Origin: CAZGSN01 sp964371655
Lineage (GTDB): Bacteria > Desulfobacterota > Binatia > HRBIN30
DNA length: 42,207 nucleotides
Assembly: GCA_964371655.1 (NCBI GenBank)
Contig: CAYJOD010000054.1
Coordinates: 1-42,207, forward strand
Direction of reading: 5' to 3'
Shown here piece by piece: positions 6,902 to 15,770 of the stretch. A model generated the notes under the pieces. The model searched no databases. It saw only the letters and a list, made by a program, of their open reading frames with translations, and was not told where the DNA came from. How positions within the stretch are numbered: the first letter of the stretch is position 1; every line of letters starts with the position of its first letter. A program made the position numbers and the translations under genes.

Positions 6902-9900
6902 TCATGTCGACACCGGGGCGTACGTTGCCACCCAACGCTCGGGTCGTACGACGCCTTGCCTTCTCATGATTGCCATCGCGCCCGTGAGCAAGTCGGCTCT
7001 CTGAGCCGTGTCGACCACTTCGCTGCGCCGGTAGTCGGCGACCGCGGCGAGCAGGATCATTCCGCTCTGTCGACTGGTGTCGGCGGCTACGGCAAGAAGT
7101 GGAATCGCGTCTTGTATTCGCCCCTCGGCGCGGTGTAGCGCCGCTTCCAACAGTCTAGCGCGAACGAGGGCGTGGGCTTGAGCCTCGCGACGGAGCTGCC
7201 GGGCCGATTCCTGGGCGAGTGCGTGCAGCGTCGCTCTCTGGGCCGGCCGCTCGTTGGCAACGGCGATGGCAAGCCTTCCACGCAGATCGAAGGCGTCGAT
7301 GCGCGGCAACGACAGGCGCGTCAGGCCCGATGCCTTCAGTTCCTTCCACATTCGCTGCAGCGTATCGAACGAGTCGCCCGCCCTACCCGCGTATAGATCG
7401 CAGTGCGCCTGTTGACGCAGCGAGTAGAAGTGCTGGAGCAGGAAGCCGGCTTCGGTCCACAGATCGAAGCCGGTGCGTGCCAGCTTGCGGGCCTGCGCCG
7501 TGTCGTCGGCAGCCAGCAGAGCGGTCGACAACTGTTGTGCGGCGCCGACCTCGCTGTAGCGATCTTTCAAATCGACCGCGGCGCGCAAGATCTCCCATCC
7601 GAGGCGGGCGAGCCCGTCGATGTCGCCCAACTCGTCGAGAGCTCGAAGCGCAACCCGGCGCGCCGACACACTTTCGTAGGCCGCTCCACGGCAATGCTCG
7701 ACAAGCGTCTTGGCGCCGCGCAGGTTGTGCTCGAGCGCGTCCTGCCAGCGGCCCTGCAGAAGACGGACCTGGCCATAGCCGACGTCAATCGTGCCGCGCA
7801 CCAGAGGTGATTGGGTTGCGGCGGCGATCGCCGCGGCCGCATCCATCATTCGCCTTCCCAGGAGACCCAGCAGCGGCCCCTCGAGGACGGAGAGCGATCC
7901 GCCCACCACGGCCAGACTACAACCGAGGCGTATCGGCTCGCCGGCGCGTAAGGCGTGATGCAACGCTTCGATAGAGAAGTAGACGCCACGCATGGAGTCG
8001 GAATTGACCAGGCACTTTCCCGCCGAATAGCAAGCATCGACGCGCGCCAGGTCCTCGGTGTAACTTTCCGCCGCGGGGCGCGCTTCGATTCCGGTCCACG
8101 CGATACCCAGAAGTCGCACTACGGCCGCGAGAACGGCACGCCGCGGGGAACGCGGGTAGCGCAGGCCGAGCTCGCGCAACACATCGGCAAGAAGGGGGGT
8201 ACCCTCGTCGAACCTTCCGGCGGCGAGCATTTGTTCCGCGGCACGTCGTTGCAGCTCGATGGACTCGACGCGCGTGGCTCCCGGAACCGCCGCGCGAAAG
8301 GCCTGCGAAGCTTCTTCGAAGTGGGCCGCGTTCGATAGCGCCTCGCCTTCTTGGGTCAGGAGTGTACGACGCCAAGACTCATCGCGCGCATCCCACTCGC
8401 GCGCCTTGCGGTAGAACTCCGCAGCGCGCACGAAGGCCAGGGCTTCGTTGGCCTTGCTGGCCGCTGCCAGAGCGTAGTCCGCTGCCTTGTCGAGCATCGC
8501 GGCACCGTGGAAGTGCTCGGAAAGCATCTCGGGCTGAGCGCCGGCGCTCGCCTCAAGGGCGACGGCGAGAGCACGGTGGCAGTCTCTAAGCTGGTCGTCG
8601 GCGAGGCGGGCGAGCACGCTCTCGCGGATGCGGTCGTGGTAGGCCTCGACGCCGAGGCGGTCGCCGACGGGAGTGCTGCGCACCAGTCCTTCGCTTTCGA
8701 GCAGCGCCACGATGGCGCGTCCCGGCTCGCCGTCCTGCGAGGCCTGCAACACCACGCTGCGCTCGACCGGCGCACCGGCGACGGCGATCAACTCTACCAA
8801 GCGCCGTGCCTTGATGGGCAGGTGGCCGATTCGATTACCAATCGCATTGGAGAAGTCGATCGCTTGCGTGCTGCCACCCGGTCGCGGCGCCTGCAGGTGG
8901 GCATAGCGCGCCAGCTCGGCGATCATGAACGGCACCCCACGCGCTTCGCGCGCGATCATGGCTGCAAACGCAGCATTGGTGAAGTCGAGTGGGCACAGCC
9001 GGCGCGCCAGATCGACCGCGACCTCGTCGTGTAGTGGGCCGATCTCGACGTGTTGAACCCCAACGCCTTCTCCCTGCTCGCTCAGGTGCTCAACGACGCG
9101 CAATACTCCGGCGTTGCCTTCCTCCTCGCGACGGTACGACAAAAGCAGGAGCAGGCGAGGCGCATCGGGCGGGCGTAAGATATCGGCCAGTAGTGCCGCA
9201 CTATCGCCGTCGCCCCACTGTAGGTCGTCGATCCAGAATACCAGACGTCGGCGCTCGGCGAGGCCTGCCAGCAGTTCGCGCAAGGCCGTGAAAGCGCGAC
9301 GCCGCAGCTCGGTGGCATCGACATTCTCCATTTGCTCCAATAGGTCGCGCACGCCAACGATATTACCGAGCACGGGGAAGATTCTGGCCAGTGCTCCCAT
9401 GTACGGAGGGAGCACTGGCCGAACATCCGACTCAGGCAGGCGCGACAAGAAACGACTGAGCCCGTCGATGATGGCATCGAGGGCCTTGTAGGGCACCGAC
9501 TCGTGCGGGTGACATCGTCCGTGTAACGCCAACACCTCGGTGCTGAGCGCGATGCCGTCGAGGAAACGCCGCACCAGCTCGCTCTTGCCCATGCCGGAGG
9601 AACCAGTCACCAGGACGACGCTGGCACGATTGGACGGGGCTCGCTCGTAGGCGGCGCGTAGCTGCGCCATCTCCATCTCACGGCCGAGAAACTCACGCCG
9701 GCCGTAGACGAAGCGATCGGGGTCGGCCGCAGCCGGCTGCGCCCAGCGCCGCCCGTGCAGAGCTTCCTCCAACGGCGGGCGGCGTTCGGGGTCCGCCTCG
9801 AGGAGCCGCAAGGTGAGCTCTTCCAGCCACGATGGTACCCAGGGTGCGAGGGCGCCGATGGGCGGCGGCTTGCGCGGGCCGATGGCTACGGGGTTGTCGT

Positions 9901-10594
9901 AGGGAAGCCGGCCGGACAGCGCCTCGTAGAAGACCACGCCGACTGAGTAGAGATCCGCCGCCGGGCCAACCGGCTTTCCCCACAACGTTTCCGGCGGCAT
10001 GTAGGCGAACGTGCCGGCAGCGGCGCTGGGCAAGACGCTGTGTCCGCTGTGCCCGACGGCGACGGCGAGATCGAAGTCGAGCAAGACGACACGGCCATCG
10101 CGCGCCACACGCAGATTCGATGGCTTGACGTCACGGTGCAGACGGCCGACGGCGTGCACGGCGCGCAGGCCGCAGAGTAACTGGATCGCCGCGTCGAGGA
10201 AGCGGCCCAGCCGTTCATCGACAGTGGCGGCGGCAACGTAGGCGATGAAGTCGCTGCCGTCGATGAGCTCCATCGTGAAGCAGCGCAGCTCGTCGTCGAT
10301 CAACAGCTCGAACAACTGCACCAGGTTGGGATGCACCACCCCGGCGAGAGCGCGGAACTCGTGCTTGAGTCGATAGATCTGCTCCGGGGCGGTGTCGTGC
10401 AGGGTCTTCAGCGCGACGGCGATGCCGATCTCGTTGTCGTGAACCTTGTAGACGTCGCCCATGCTGCCGCGGCCGAGCAACGCCAAAGGGCGAAAGCGCG
10501 GGTGTCCGCGCAGCAACGAGGGCGAATCGCCTTCCTCAGCGGGCACCGCCGTCGCCGTGGCGACGCTGGGCTCGGGATCACCGTTCACCCCCAT
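6902..10594 (-). CDS. PknK-like Ser/Thr kinase fused to AAA/MalT-type ATPase
   Basis: 1230 aa from ATG 10594. The kinase domain spans ~36-285: glycine loop LLGRGSMGDVYK (40-50), Lys63 in VALK, HRDVKPSN (153-160), and DFD (173-175) in place of the usual DFG. The APE region reads PPETLWGKPVG. An ATPase follows with Walker A GSSGMGKS (331-338) and Walker B LVFWIDDLQWGD (~residue 450). The remaining ~600 residues are Ala/Leu-rich helices typical of TPR-like sensor regions in large STAND-type regulators. Family members phosphorylate partner regulators in response to a ligand or protein bound by the C-terminus. The AAA+ regulator encoded just upstream on the same strand is the obvious candidate partner. 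DFD kinases can still bind Mg, so activity is not excluded. Confidence 0.9.
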   Translation of the reverse strand: MGVNGDPEPSVATATAVPAEEGDSPSLLRGHPRFRPLALLGRGSMGDVYKVHDNEIGIAVALKTLHDTAPEQIYRLKHEFRALAGVVHPNLVQLFELLIDDELRCFTMELIDGSDFIAYVAAATVDERLGRFLDAAIQLLCGLRAVHAVGRLHRDVKPSNLRVARDGRVVLLDFDLAVAVGHSGHSVLPSAAAGTFAYMPPETLWGKPVGPAADLYSVGVVFYEALSGRLPYDNPVAIGPRKPPPIGALAPWVPSWLEELTLRLLEADPERRPPLEEALHGRRWAQPAAADPDRFVYGRREFLGREMEMAQLRAAYERAPSNRASVVLVTGSSGMGKSELVRRFLDGIALSTEVLALHGRCHPHESVPYKALDAIIDGLSRFLSRLPESDVRPVLPPYMGALARIFPVLGNIVGVRDLLEQMENVDATELRRRAFTALRELLAGLAERRRLVFWIDDLQWGDGDSAALLADILRPPDAPRLLLLLSYRREEEGNAGVLRVVEHLSEQGEGVGVQHVEIGPLHDEVAVDLARRLCPLDFTNAAFAAMIAREARGVPFMIAELARYAHLQAPRPGGSTQAIDFSNAIGNRIGHLPIKARRLVELIAVAGAPVERSVVLQASQDGEPGRAIVALLESEGLVRSTPVGDRLGVEAYHDRIRESVLARLADDQLRDCHRALAVALEASAGAQPEMLSEHFHGAAMLDKAADYALAAASKANEALAFVRAAEFYRKAREWDARDESWRRTLLTQEGEALSNAAHFEEASQAFRAAVPGATRVESIELQRRAAEQMLAAGRFDEGTPLLADVLRELGLRYPRSPRRAVLAAVVRLLGIAWTGIEARPAAESYTEDLARVDACYSAGKCLVNSDSMRGVYFSIEALHHALRAGEPIRLGCSLAVVGGSLSVLEGPLLGLLGRRMMDAAAAIAAATQSPLVRGTIDVGYGQVRLLQGRWQDALEHNLRGAKTLVEHCRGAAYESVSARRVALRALDELGDIDGLARLGWEILRAAVDLKDRYSEVGAAQQLSTALLAADDTAQARKLARTGFDLWTEAGFLLQHFYSLRQQAHCDLYAGRAGDSFDTLQRMWKELKASGLTRLSLPRIDAFDLRGRLAIAVANERPAQRATLHALAQESARQLRREAQAHALVRARLLEAALHRAEGRIQDAIPLLAVAADTSRQSGMILLAAVADYRRSEVVDTAQRADLLTGAMAIMRRQGVVRPERWVATYAPVST

Positions 10595-10652
10595 GGTGGC
10601 CGTCTACTACAATCGAGCCCGACAATGAAACCCGAGCCCCGACGTCGTCAGG

Positions 10653-10725
10653 GCTTCCGGCGCGGCGCCGCGCCGGAAGCAGGCTGTCGACAGTCGACAG
10701 TCGACTGTTGACTGTGAACTGTCGG
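10653..10725. repeat. 28-bp perfect palindrome plus tandem GTCGACA-type repeat
   Basis: 10653-10680 is a perfect self-complementary 28-mer (starting GCTTCCGGCG), followed at 10684-10725 by CTGTCGACAGTCGACAGTCG and related ACTGTTGACTGTGAACTGT units. Both lie between the regulator and kinase genes. The tandem part resembles a dispersed repeat; a shorter relative (CTGTCGACACACCGTTGACT) is at 35880-35899. Confidence 0.65.
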
Positions 10726-10792
10726 TTGGAGCGGTCAGACACGCGCTGCTTCAAGAGCTTGCCGCCGCGCGACGATGTTCGGAAGTGGAGGC

Positions 10793-12319
10793 TCAGTCGC
10801 GGCGCTCGAGCTCGAAGGCGCGGATGAGGGTGTACAGATGCGAGCGCGCCATATCGAGGCGCCGCGCTGTCTCGACCACGTTCCAGCCGGTCTCATCAAG
10901 GCTACGCGCGATCAGCTCGCGGTGGAAGCGACGCGTCGCCTCTTGGAAGGTCGGTGGTGGTTCGGCCTCCGACATGCCCTCGCCGGGTCCATCCGGAAAC
11001 AGGTGGATACGCTCGATCTGCGTCGCCTTGGTCGCCGCGGCACGAATCGTGGCAGCCTCGAGGACGTTGGCGAGCTGGCGAATGTTCCCCGGCCAGGTCG
11101 CACCCTGGATCGCGCGTATGGCGTTGCGCGACAGGCGGGCGAGCGGCAGGCGGTGGCGCTCGCAGGCGTTCCGGCTCAGGACCTCGGCAAGCTCGGGGAG
11201 ATCGTCGGCGCGCTCGGCGAGCGACGGGACGCGCAACGGGAGGACGTGCAAGCGATAGTACAAGTCCTCGCGGAACTCGTGCTCCGCCACCGCCTTCTCC
11301 AGATTGACGTTGGTGGCGGCGATGACGCGGACGTTGGCGTTCTGCGCCGTCGATGTGCCGAGGGGGTAGTACTGCTTCGACTGCAGCAACTGTAACAGCT
11401 TGCCCTGCGCCGTCGGCGTCAGCAGCGCGATCTCGTCGAGGAAGAGGGTGCCGCTCTCCGCCGCCGCCACCTTGCCGTCGACGCGCTTCGTCGCCGTCGA
11501 ATGCGCACCGGGCATGGCTCCGAACAGCTCGCTCTCAATCAGAGTATCGGGCAGCGCGCCGCAGCTGACCTCGATGAACGGCTTGGCCGCGCGTGGCCCG
11601 TTGTTGTGGATGATGCGTGCCAGCATGCTCTTACCGGTGCCCGATTCGCCGCTCAGCAGCACGGTGACATCGAGCGGGGCGACCAGCGCCACCTGGCGCA
11701 GCACCGCGGCGAGGGCGGGGCTGCGGCCGATGATGCCGTTGAGGCGCAAGGACTCGCGCAGGGTGCGCGTCGGATCGTGCTCGATCTTCGAGCGATGCTC
11801 GGCCAACAGCCGCCGCGCCGGCACCGCGATGTGCTTGGCGACCAGGGCCACCCGCTCTTGGTCGATTTCGGGGAACAAGCCGGCCGCCGTGCGACCTTCC
11901 AAGTAGATGACGCCGCGCGCTCCGTCCTCTCCGATAGGTGCGCACATCACCGCGCCGAGCTGACCGCCTTGCACGCTGGCACGCTGGTTGAAACGTGGGT
12001 CCATCAGCGCGGCCGCGGTGACGACGACGTTGCCGCTGGTCAGCGTCTCCGCCACGATGCCGCGCGACACAAAGCTACGCACGTCCATGACCGCTTGCGG
12101 CGACAATCCGTTTGCGGTCCACCAAGACGGCTCGTCGTTGGCGTCGTCGTAAAGCTCGATATAGCCTTTGTGAGCGCCGGTGAACGCGACGGTGAGCGCC
12201 AATGCGTCGCGCAGGAACGAATCCAGATTTTCGCATTCGTCGAGCTTGAGGAGCTGGAGATAGAGATCGCGCTCGGCGGCGACCTTGGTGAACGACTCCG
12301 GCGGTGTCGGTACGTCCAT
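10793..12319 (-). CDS. GAF-AAA+-Fis regulator with degenerate GAFTGA loop
   Basis: 508 aa from ATG 12317-12319. Residues ~25-170 are GAF-like. The AAA+ domain (~195-420) has Walker A GESGTGKS (224-231), Walker B TLFLDE (291-296) and an arginine-finger region REDLYYRL (~350-357). A Fis-type helix-turn-helix (ETARRLDMARSHLYTLI) ends the protein. In sigma54 activators loop 1 reads GAFTGA; here the aligned residues 271-276 are GAHSTA. The Phe-Thr pair needed to contact sigma54 is therefore missing, and the protein is unlikely to activate sigma54 promoters in the usual way. It precedes the large kinase gene on the same strand, suggesting a kinase-regulator pair in which GAF or phosphorylation input controls DNA binding. 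Confidence 0.88.
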   Translation of the reverse strand: MDVPTPPESFTKVAAERDLYLQLLKLDECENLDSFLRDALALTVAFTGAHKGYIELYDDANDEPSWWTANGLSPQAVMDVRSFVSRGIVAETLTSGNVVVTAAALMDPRFNQRASVQGGQLGAVMCAPIGEDGARGVIYLEGRTAAGLFPEIDQERVALVAKHIAVPARRLLAEHRSKIEHDPTRTLRESLRLNGIIGRSPALAAVLRQVALVAPLDVTVLLSGESGTGKSMLARIIHNNGPRAAKPFIEVSCGALPDTLIESELFGAMPGAHSTATKRVDGKVAAAESGTLFLDEIALLTPTAQGKLLQLLQSKQYYPLGTSTAQNANVRVIAATNVNLEKAVAEHEFREDLYYRLHVLPLRVPSLAERADDLPELAEVLSRNACERHRLPLARLSRNAIRAIQGATWPGNIRQLANVLEAATIRAAATKATQIERIHLFPDGPGEGMSEAEPPPTFQEATRRFHRELIARSLDETGWNVVETARRLDMARSHLYTLIRAFELERRD

Positions 12320-12383
12320 GCGCGAGCCCTCTACTGCGGAGTGCGACGCGAATCAAACGCTCGATGCAGGCCCCGGCCAACCC

Positions 12384-13004
12384 TCATCGAGATTCATCCG
12401 AGCCGCCGTGCGCCGGAACCACATGCCGTTGCACGCGCACGAACAGATGATGGAAGTTGGCGACGCCGCCTTCCTCGATGCCGACCTCGACGACGCGGAT
12501 CGTACGCGGATACTCGGCGATCGAGTCCGCGATCGGTGGCAAGCCGCGGATTGCTTCCGACAGCGCTTCATTGAAGTCGAGCGTGGCCGAGTAGCCGGTG
12601 GCCATTCCCTCGTTGCGCACGCTGCGCGAAGCGGATGGCGGAAACACGTAAGGAATCGGAAGCGTGCCGGCGGCGGTGGCCGGCAGGGTGTTCTCGTCGC
12701 GTACGTCGAAGACGGTGACCGCGTCCTTCCCCTCGGCATGACTGACCGTGATCTGGCGTGGACAGGTGCCCATCGCGAACAGACAGCTGATCGTGAACGG
12801 TGTCGGTGTTTCCGGGTAGATGCCGGCGAGCCGGCGCTGCACGATCGCGAACTGCGGCGGCTCGGCGTGCACCGCGACGCGCGCGATGCGCACCTCATAG
12901 CCCGGTACCGGGACGTGGCCGGTCGCAAAGACCGACAAGGTCCCATCGAAGTAGAAGGCCTGGACCAAGCGTCGGTGTGCTAATTCGCATCCATCTCTTT
13001 GCAT
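12384..13004 (-). CDS. unknown 206-aa protein
   Basis: ATG 13004 is preferred because GGAG lies 7-10 bases upstream; an upstream in-frame ATG (13082) has none. The product is rich in beta-strand segments (VPGYEVRIARVAVHAEPP, TPFTISCLF, RQITVSHAEGKDAVTVFDV) and ends with a helix-strand pair (FNEALSEAIRGLP, RTIRVVEVGIEEGG, LFVRVQRH). No signal peptide or catalytic motif is recognised. It lies 64 bases upstream of the AAA+ regulator on the same strand and may share its transcript. Function unknown. Confidence 0.55.
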   Translation of the reverse strand: MQRDGCELAHRRLVQAFYFDGTLSVFATGHVPVPGYEVRIARVAVHAEPPQFAIVQRRLAGIYPETPTPFTISCLFAMGTCPRQITVSHAEGKDAVTVFDVRDENTLPATAAGTLPIPYVFPPSASRSVRNEGMATGYSATLDFNEALSEAIRGLPPIADSIAEYPRTIRVVEVGIEEGGVANFHHLFVRVQRHVVPAHGGSDESR

Positions 13005-13223
13005 TCTTGTCTCCGCCCATTCCTCCCCCGCGTTCGATCGGAGGCCTTGCGCAAGTATCGAGCCTCGCAATTGCCGCGCCACGGAATCGACGCCGCACCC
13101 GCGCTCGGCCCGACGGAATGCGGCTGCACCGTGTCCACTGGAGTGGTCACGACGCCGAGCGGCCGTCCAGCACAGTGGACGCGGCGTCGTCGGCCGCCTT
13201 GCGGCCGACGCATGCGGCGTTCC

Positions 13224-13328
13224 GAGGATTGCGATGGATCGAGCCCGAGTTGCCGGGCGGACACTGTTCTGTCCGACATTGACGGCGACGGGACCTGCGA
13301 CGAGCTCGACCCCTGCACGGCATGTTAG
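13224..13328 (+). pseudogene. fragment of a calcium-binding (TSP3-like) repeat protein
   Basis: The frame ends with SDIDGDGTCDELDPCTAC and TAG (13326). This is the Asp-x-Asp-Gly-Asp-Gly...Asp-Pro-Cys pattern of thrombospondin type 3-like repeats. No credible start or secretion signal precedes it, so it looks like the broken 3' end of a surface-protein gene. The rest of 13005-13349 shows no gene. Confidence 0.4.
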
Positions 13329-13349
13329 GGGGCCTGTCCCCCTGTTCGT

Positions 13350-13685
13350 TTACGCGTGCCGCAGGACGAGGCGTTTGCCGAGCTCGGTCTCCAAGGACAT
13401 CGCGTCGGAGGCGGGATCGTCGACGACGTCGATGGTCAGGCGCGTGCTGGCGTACTGCGCGCCGAGCTGCGGTGGGATGAAAACGGGAATATCGTCGAAA
13501 CGGCCGATCTCGATGCAGCCGGCGGGGACGACGTAGCCCGAGTAGAGATGCGGCGCGGTGCCTTCGCAGCAGCCGCCGTCGATGGTGATCGTGAGCGTGC
13601 CGCCGCGCGCATTCGCCGCGTGCCGCGCTTTCCGGACCTGGCGAATGACTGTGGCGGCCGCCGCAGTCACGTGGAGCTCAGCCAC
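13350..13685 (-). CDS. DUF779 family protein
   Basis: 111 aa from GTG 13685, preceded by GAGGCGAGAGCG. It carries the DUF779 hallmarks: a GGCCEGTAPHLYSG segment with a paired Cys-Cys (residues 38-39) and the C-terminal LTIDVVDDPA...SLETELGKRL. The family has no proven function but is typically encoded beside aldehyde or alcohol dehydrogenases, as here (aldehyde dehydrogenase 285 bases upstream on the same strand). The Cys pair could bind metal. Cytoplasmic. Confidence 0.85.
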   Translation of the reverse strand: MAELHVTAAAATVIRQVRKARHAANARGGTLTITIDGGCCEGTAPHLYSGYVVPAGCIEIGRFDDIPVFIPPQLGAQYASTRLTIDVVDDPASDAMSLETELGKRLVLRHA

Positions 13686-13780
13686 CGCTCTCGCCTCACC
13701 CTCTCTTCGCGTCGGCTACGCCCGCAACCCAACGTCCGTCTCGATGGGTTGATTGTCCGCCAGCCGCCATCAAGCCAGGA

Positions 13781-13940
13781 AGAAGAACCACGGATGGACG
13801 CAGATGGACACGGATTGCTGGATTGCTGTTCCCTCATTCTCCATTCGACTGGCACGGTCGCAAGCGCTGGTCGTCAGCGCCCACCCTACACATCCTTCAT
13901 CCGCGTCAATTCGCGTCCATCCGCGGTTCAAAATCTTCTC
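13781..13940. repeat. dispersed repeat family A, diverged copy 4
   Basis: AGAACCACGGATGGACGCAG at the left and GTCCATCCGCGGTTCAAAAT at the right are inverted relatives of the ends of copies 1-3. It sits between the DUF779 and aldehyde dehydrogenase genes. The core is unrelated to the other copies. Confidence 0.7.
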
Positions 13941-13969
13941 GTGGTTGCAGGATCTCGAACGTTGGTAGC

Positions 13970-15463
13970 TCAGTTGAACAGCGCGCCGAAATACATCTTC
14001 TGATCGGGCGGCACACTCTCGCCGATGTGGATGTGCTTGATCTCCTGATAGGCACTGAGGCCCCAAGGTCCGAGCTCGCGGCCGATGCCGCTTTGCTTGT
14101 AGCCGCCGAAGGGGAAGCGCGGGTTGATCATGTGGTAGTCGTTGATCCACACGGTGCCGGTCTGGATCTGACGGGCGACGCCGAGGGCACGGTCTTTGTT
14201 CTTCGACCACACCGCGCCGCCGAGCCCGTACATCGAGTCGTTGGCGATGGCGACGGCCTCCGCTTCGGTCTTGTACGGAATCACCGCAACGACCGGGCCG
14301 AAGATCTCTTCCTGTGCGATCTTCATCTTGTTGTCGACGCGCGCGAAGATGGTTGGGTTGAAGTAATAGCCCTTCTTCATGCTTGCTGGGCGATCGCCGC
14401 CGAGCACGCACTCGGCACCCTCGCTCTTGCCGACGGCGACGTAGTTGCTGACCGTCTTCAACTGCGACTCGCTCACCAGCGGCCCCATCGTCGTCATCAC
14501 GTCCATGGTGTCGCCGATCGTGATGCGCTTACTGCCGGCGATCATCTTGTCGATGAAGGTGTCGTAGAGCTTCTGCGGCACCAGCACGCGCGTGCCCGAC
14601 TCGCAGATCTGGCCTTGGTGCATGAACGTCCCAAACAGTGCGCCCAGCGCCGCGGTGTCGAGCTCGGCGTCGTCGAGGATGATGTTCGGCGACTTGCCGC
14701 CGAGCTCGAGGGTCACCTTCTTGATGGTGCCCGACGCCAGCTGCATGATGCGGCGCCCGACCTCGGTTGACCCGGTGAACGCCACCTTGCCGATGTCGGG
14801 ATGCGTGGCCAGCTCCTCTCCGATCTGTGCGCCGGGGCCGGTGACCACATTGACGACGCCGTCGGGCACACCCGCCTGCTTGCAGATCTCGGCGATCATC
14901 AGCGCCGTGACCGGAGTGACGGTCGCCGGCTTCAGCACCACCGAATTGCCGGCGGCGATTGCCGGCGCGATCTTCCACACCGCCATGACCAGCGGAAAGT
15001 TCCACGGGATGATCCCGGCACACACGCCGATCGGCTCGCTGCGGACGATGTTCCGGCTCGGCACCGGCGTGGTTTCCTCGAAGACCTGCTCCTCGACGCT
15101 CTCGCGCAACACCTTCGCAAACTGCATAAAGCTGCCGACGCCGCCGGGTACGTCCATGAACCTAGCCTTGCGAATGGTGCCGCCGCCGTCTTGGGCCTCG
15201 GCGGCCGCGAGCTCTTCGGACTGCGCCATCATCAGCGCCGCGATCGCATCGATGACGTCGGCGCGCTCTTCCTTGCTCTTGTTCCGCCATACGCCCGAGT
15301 CGAAGCTCTTCTTGGCGGCGGCGATCGCCTTGCGGACGTCGTTGCGCGACGCCACGGCTACCTTAGCCCAGGGTTCCTCGGTTGCAGGATTGACCGAGGC
15401 GATGGTCTTACCACCCTCCGCAGCTTCCCAGCGCCCGTCGATGAATAGTCCGAACTCCTTCAT
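13970..15463 (-). CDS. NAD(P)-dependent aldehyde dehydrogenase
   Basis: 497 aa, the usual length, from ATG 15463 with AAGGAGAC upstream. It oxidises an aldehyde to its acid using NAD(P). Asn155 (PWNFP), Lys178 (VLKPA), general base Glu253 (LELGGKSP) and nucleophile Cys287 (GQICESGTRV) are all in place, and the coenzyme loop FTGSTEVG is at 229-236. The C-terminal FGGYKQSGIGRELG motif is intact. It resembles the betaine/acetaldehyde dehydrogenase group; the substrate cannot be fixed by eye. The neighbouring DUF779 gene fits a role in alcohol or aldehyde oxidation. Confidence 0.95.
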   Translation of the reverse strand: MKEFGLFIDGRWEAAEGGKTIASVNPATEEPWAKVAVASRNDVRKAIAAAKKSFDSGVWRNKSKEERADVIDAIAALMMAQSEELAAAEAQDGGGTIRKARFMDVPGGVGSFMQFAKVLRESVEEQVFEETTPVPSRNIVRSEPIGVCAGIIPWNFPLVMAVWKIAPAIAAGNSVVLKPATVTPVTALMIAEICKQAGVPDGVVNVVTGPGAQIGEELATHPDIGKVAFTGSTEVGRRIMQLASGTIKKVTLELGGKSPNIILDDAELDTAALGALFGTFMHQGQICESGTRVLVPQKLYDTFIDKMIAGSKRITIGDTMDVMTTMGPLVSESQLKTVSNYVAVGKSEGAECVLGGDRPASMKKGYYFNPTIFARVDNKMKIAQEEIFGPVVAVIPYKTEAEAVAIANDSMYGLGGAVWSKNKDRALGVARQIQTGTVWINDYHMINPRFPFGGYKQSGIGRELGPWGLSAYQEIKHIHIGESVPPDQKMYFGALFN

Positions 15464-15567
15464 GTATGTGCGTCTCCTTGGATAAATGGTCGCCGCACAG
15501 GCGGCGCGATAGACGATCCATACTCGGGCGCCTTACCTCAAGCAACACGGATCGCGGTGTCGTCGCA

Positions 15568-15661
15568 GGGGCACGGCGGGTCTGTTCATAAACCCTTGCC
15601 CATGCCCGTGCCCCGTCGCGCGCTCGGCAAGATCGGACGATTCGGCAGGGGCAAGGGCATG
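15568..15661. repeat. GGGGCACGG inverted-repeat element
   Basis: GGGGCACGG (15568-15576) pairs with CCGTGCCCC (15606-15614), and CAGGGGCAAGGGCATGG (15646-15662) is an inverted relative of CCCTTGCCCATGCCC (15593-15607). It fills most of the 307-base gap upstream of the aldehyde dehydrogenase. No gene is seen there. Confidence 0.5.
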
Positions 15662-15770
15662 GAGGAGCAGAAGCAGCTTTGACGAGCCGTCCGCGCGGCG
15701 AAGTGGGCAGGCACGGAGGCTGCGCTGCCGTGCGACGGCGTTATCGAGTCGGCAGAGTGAAAGCTTGCCG

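Noticed and set aside
10684..10725. Tandem GTCGACA units as a CRISPR-like array
   Set aside because: Units are 6-10 bases, contiguous, with no spacers and no cas genes nearby.
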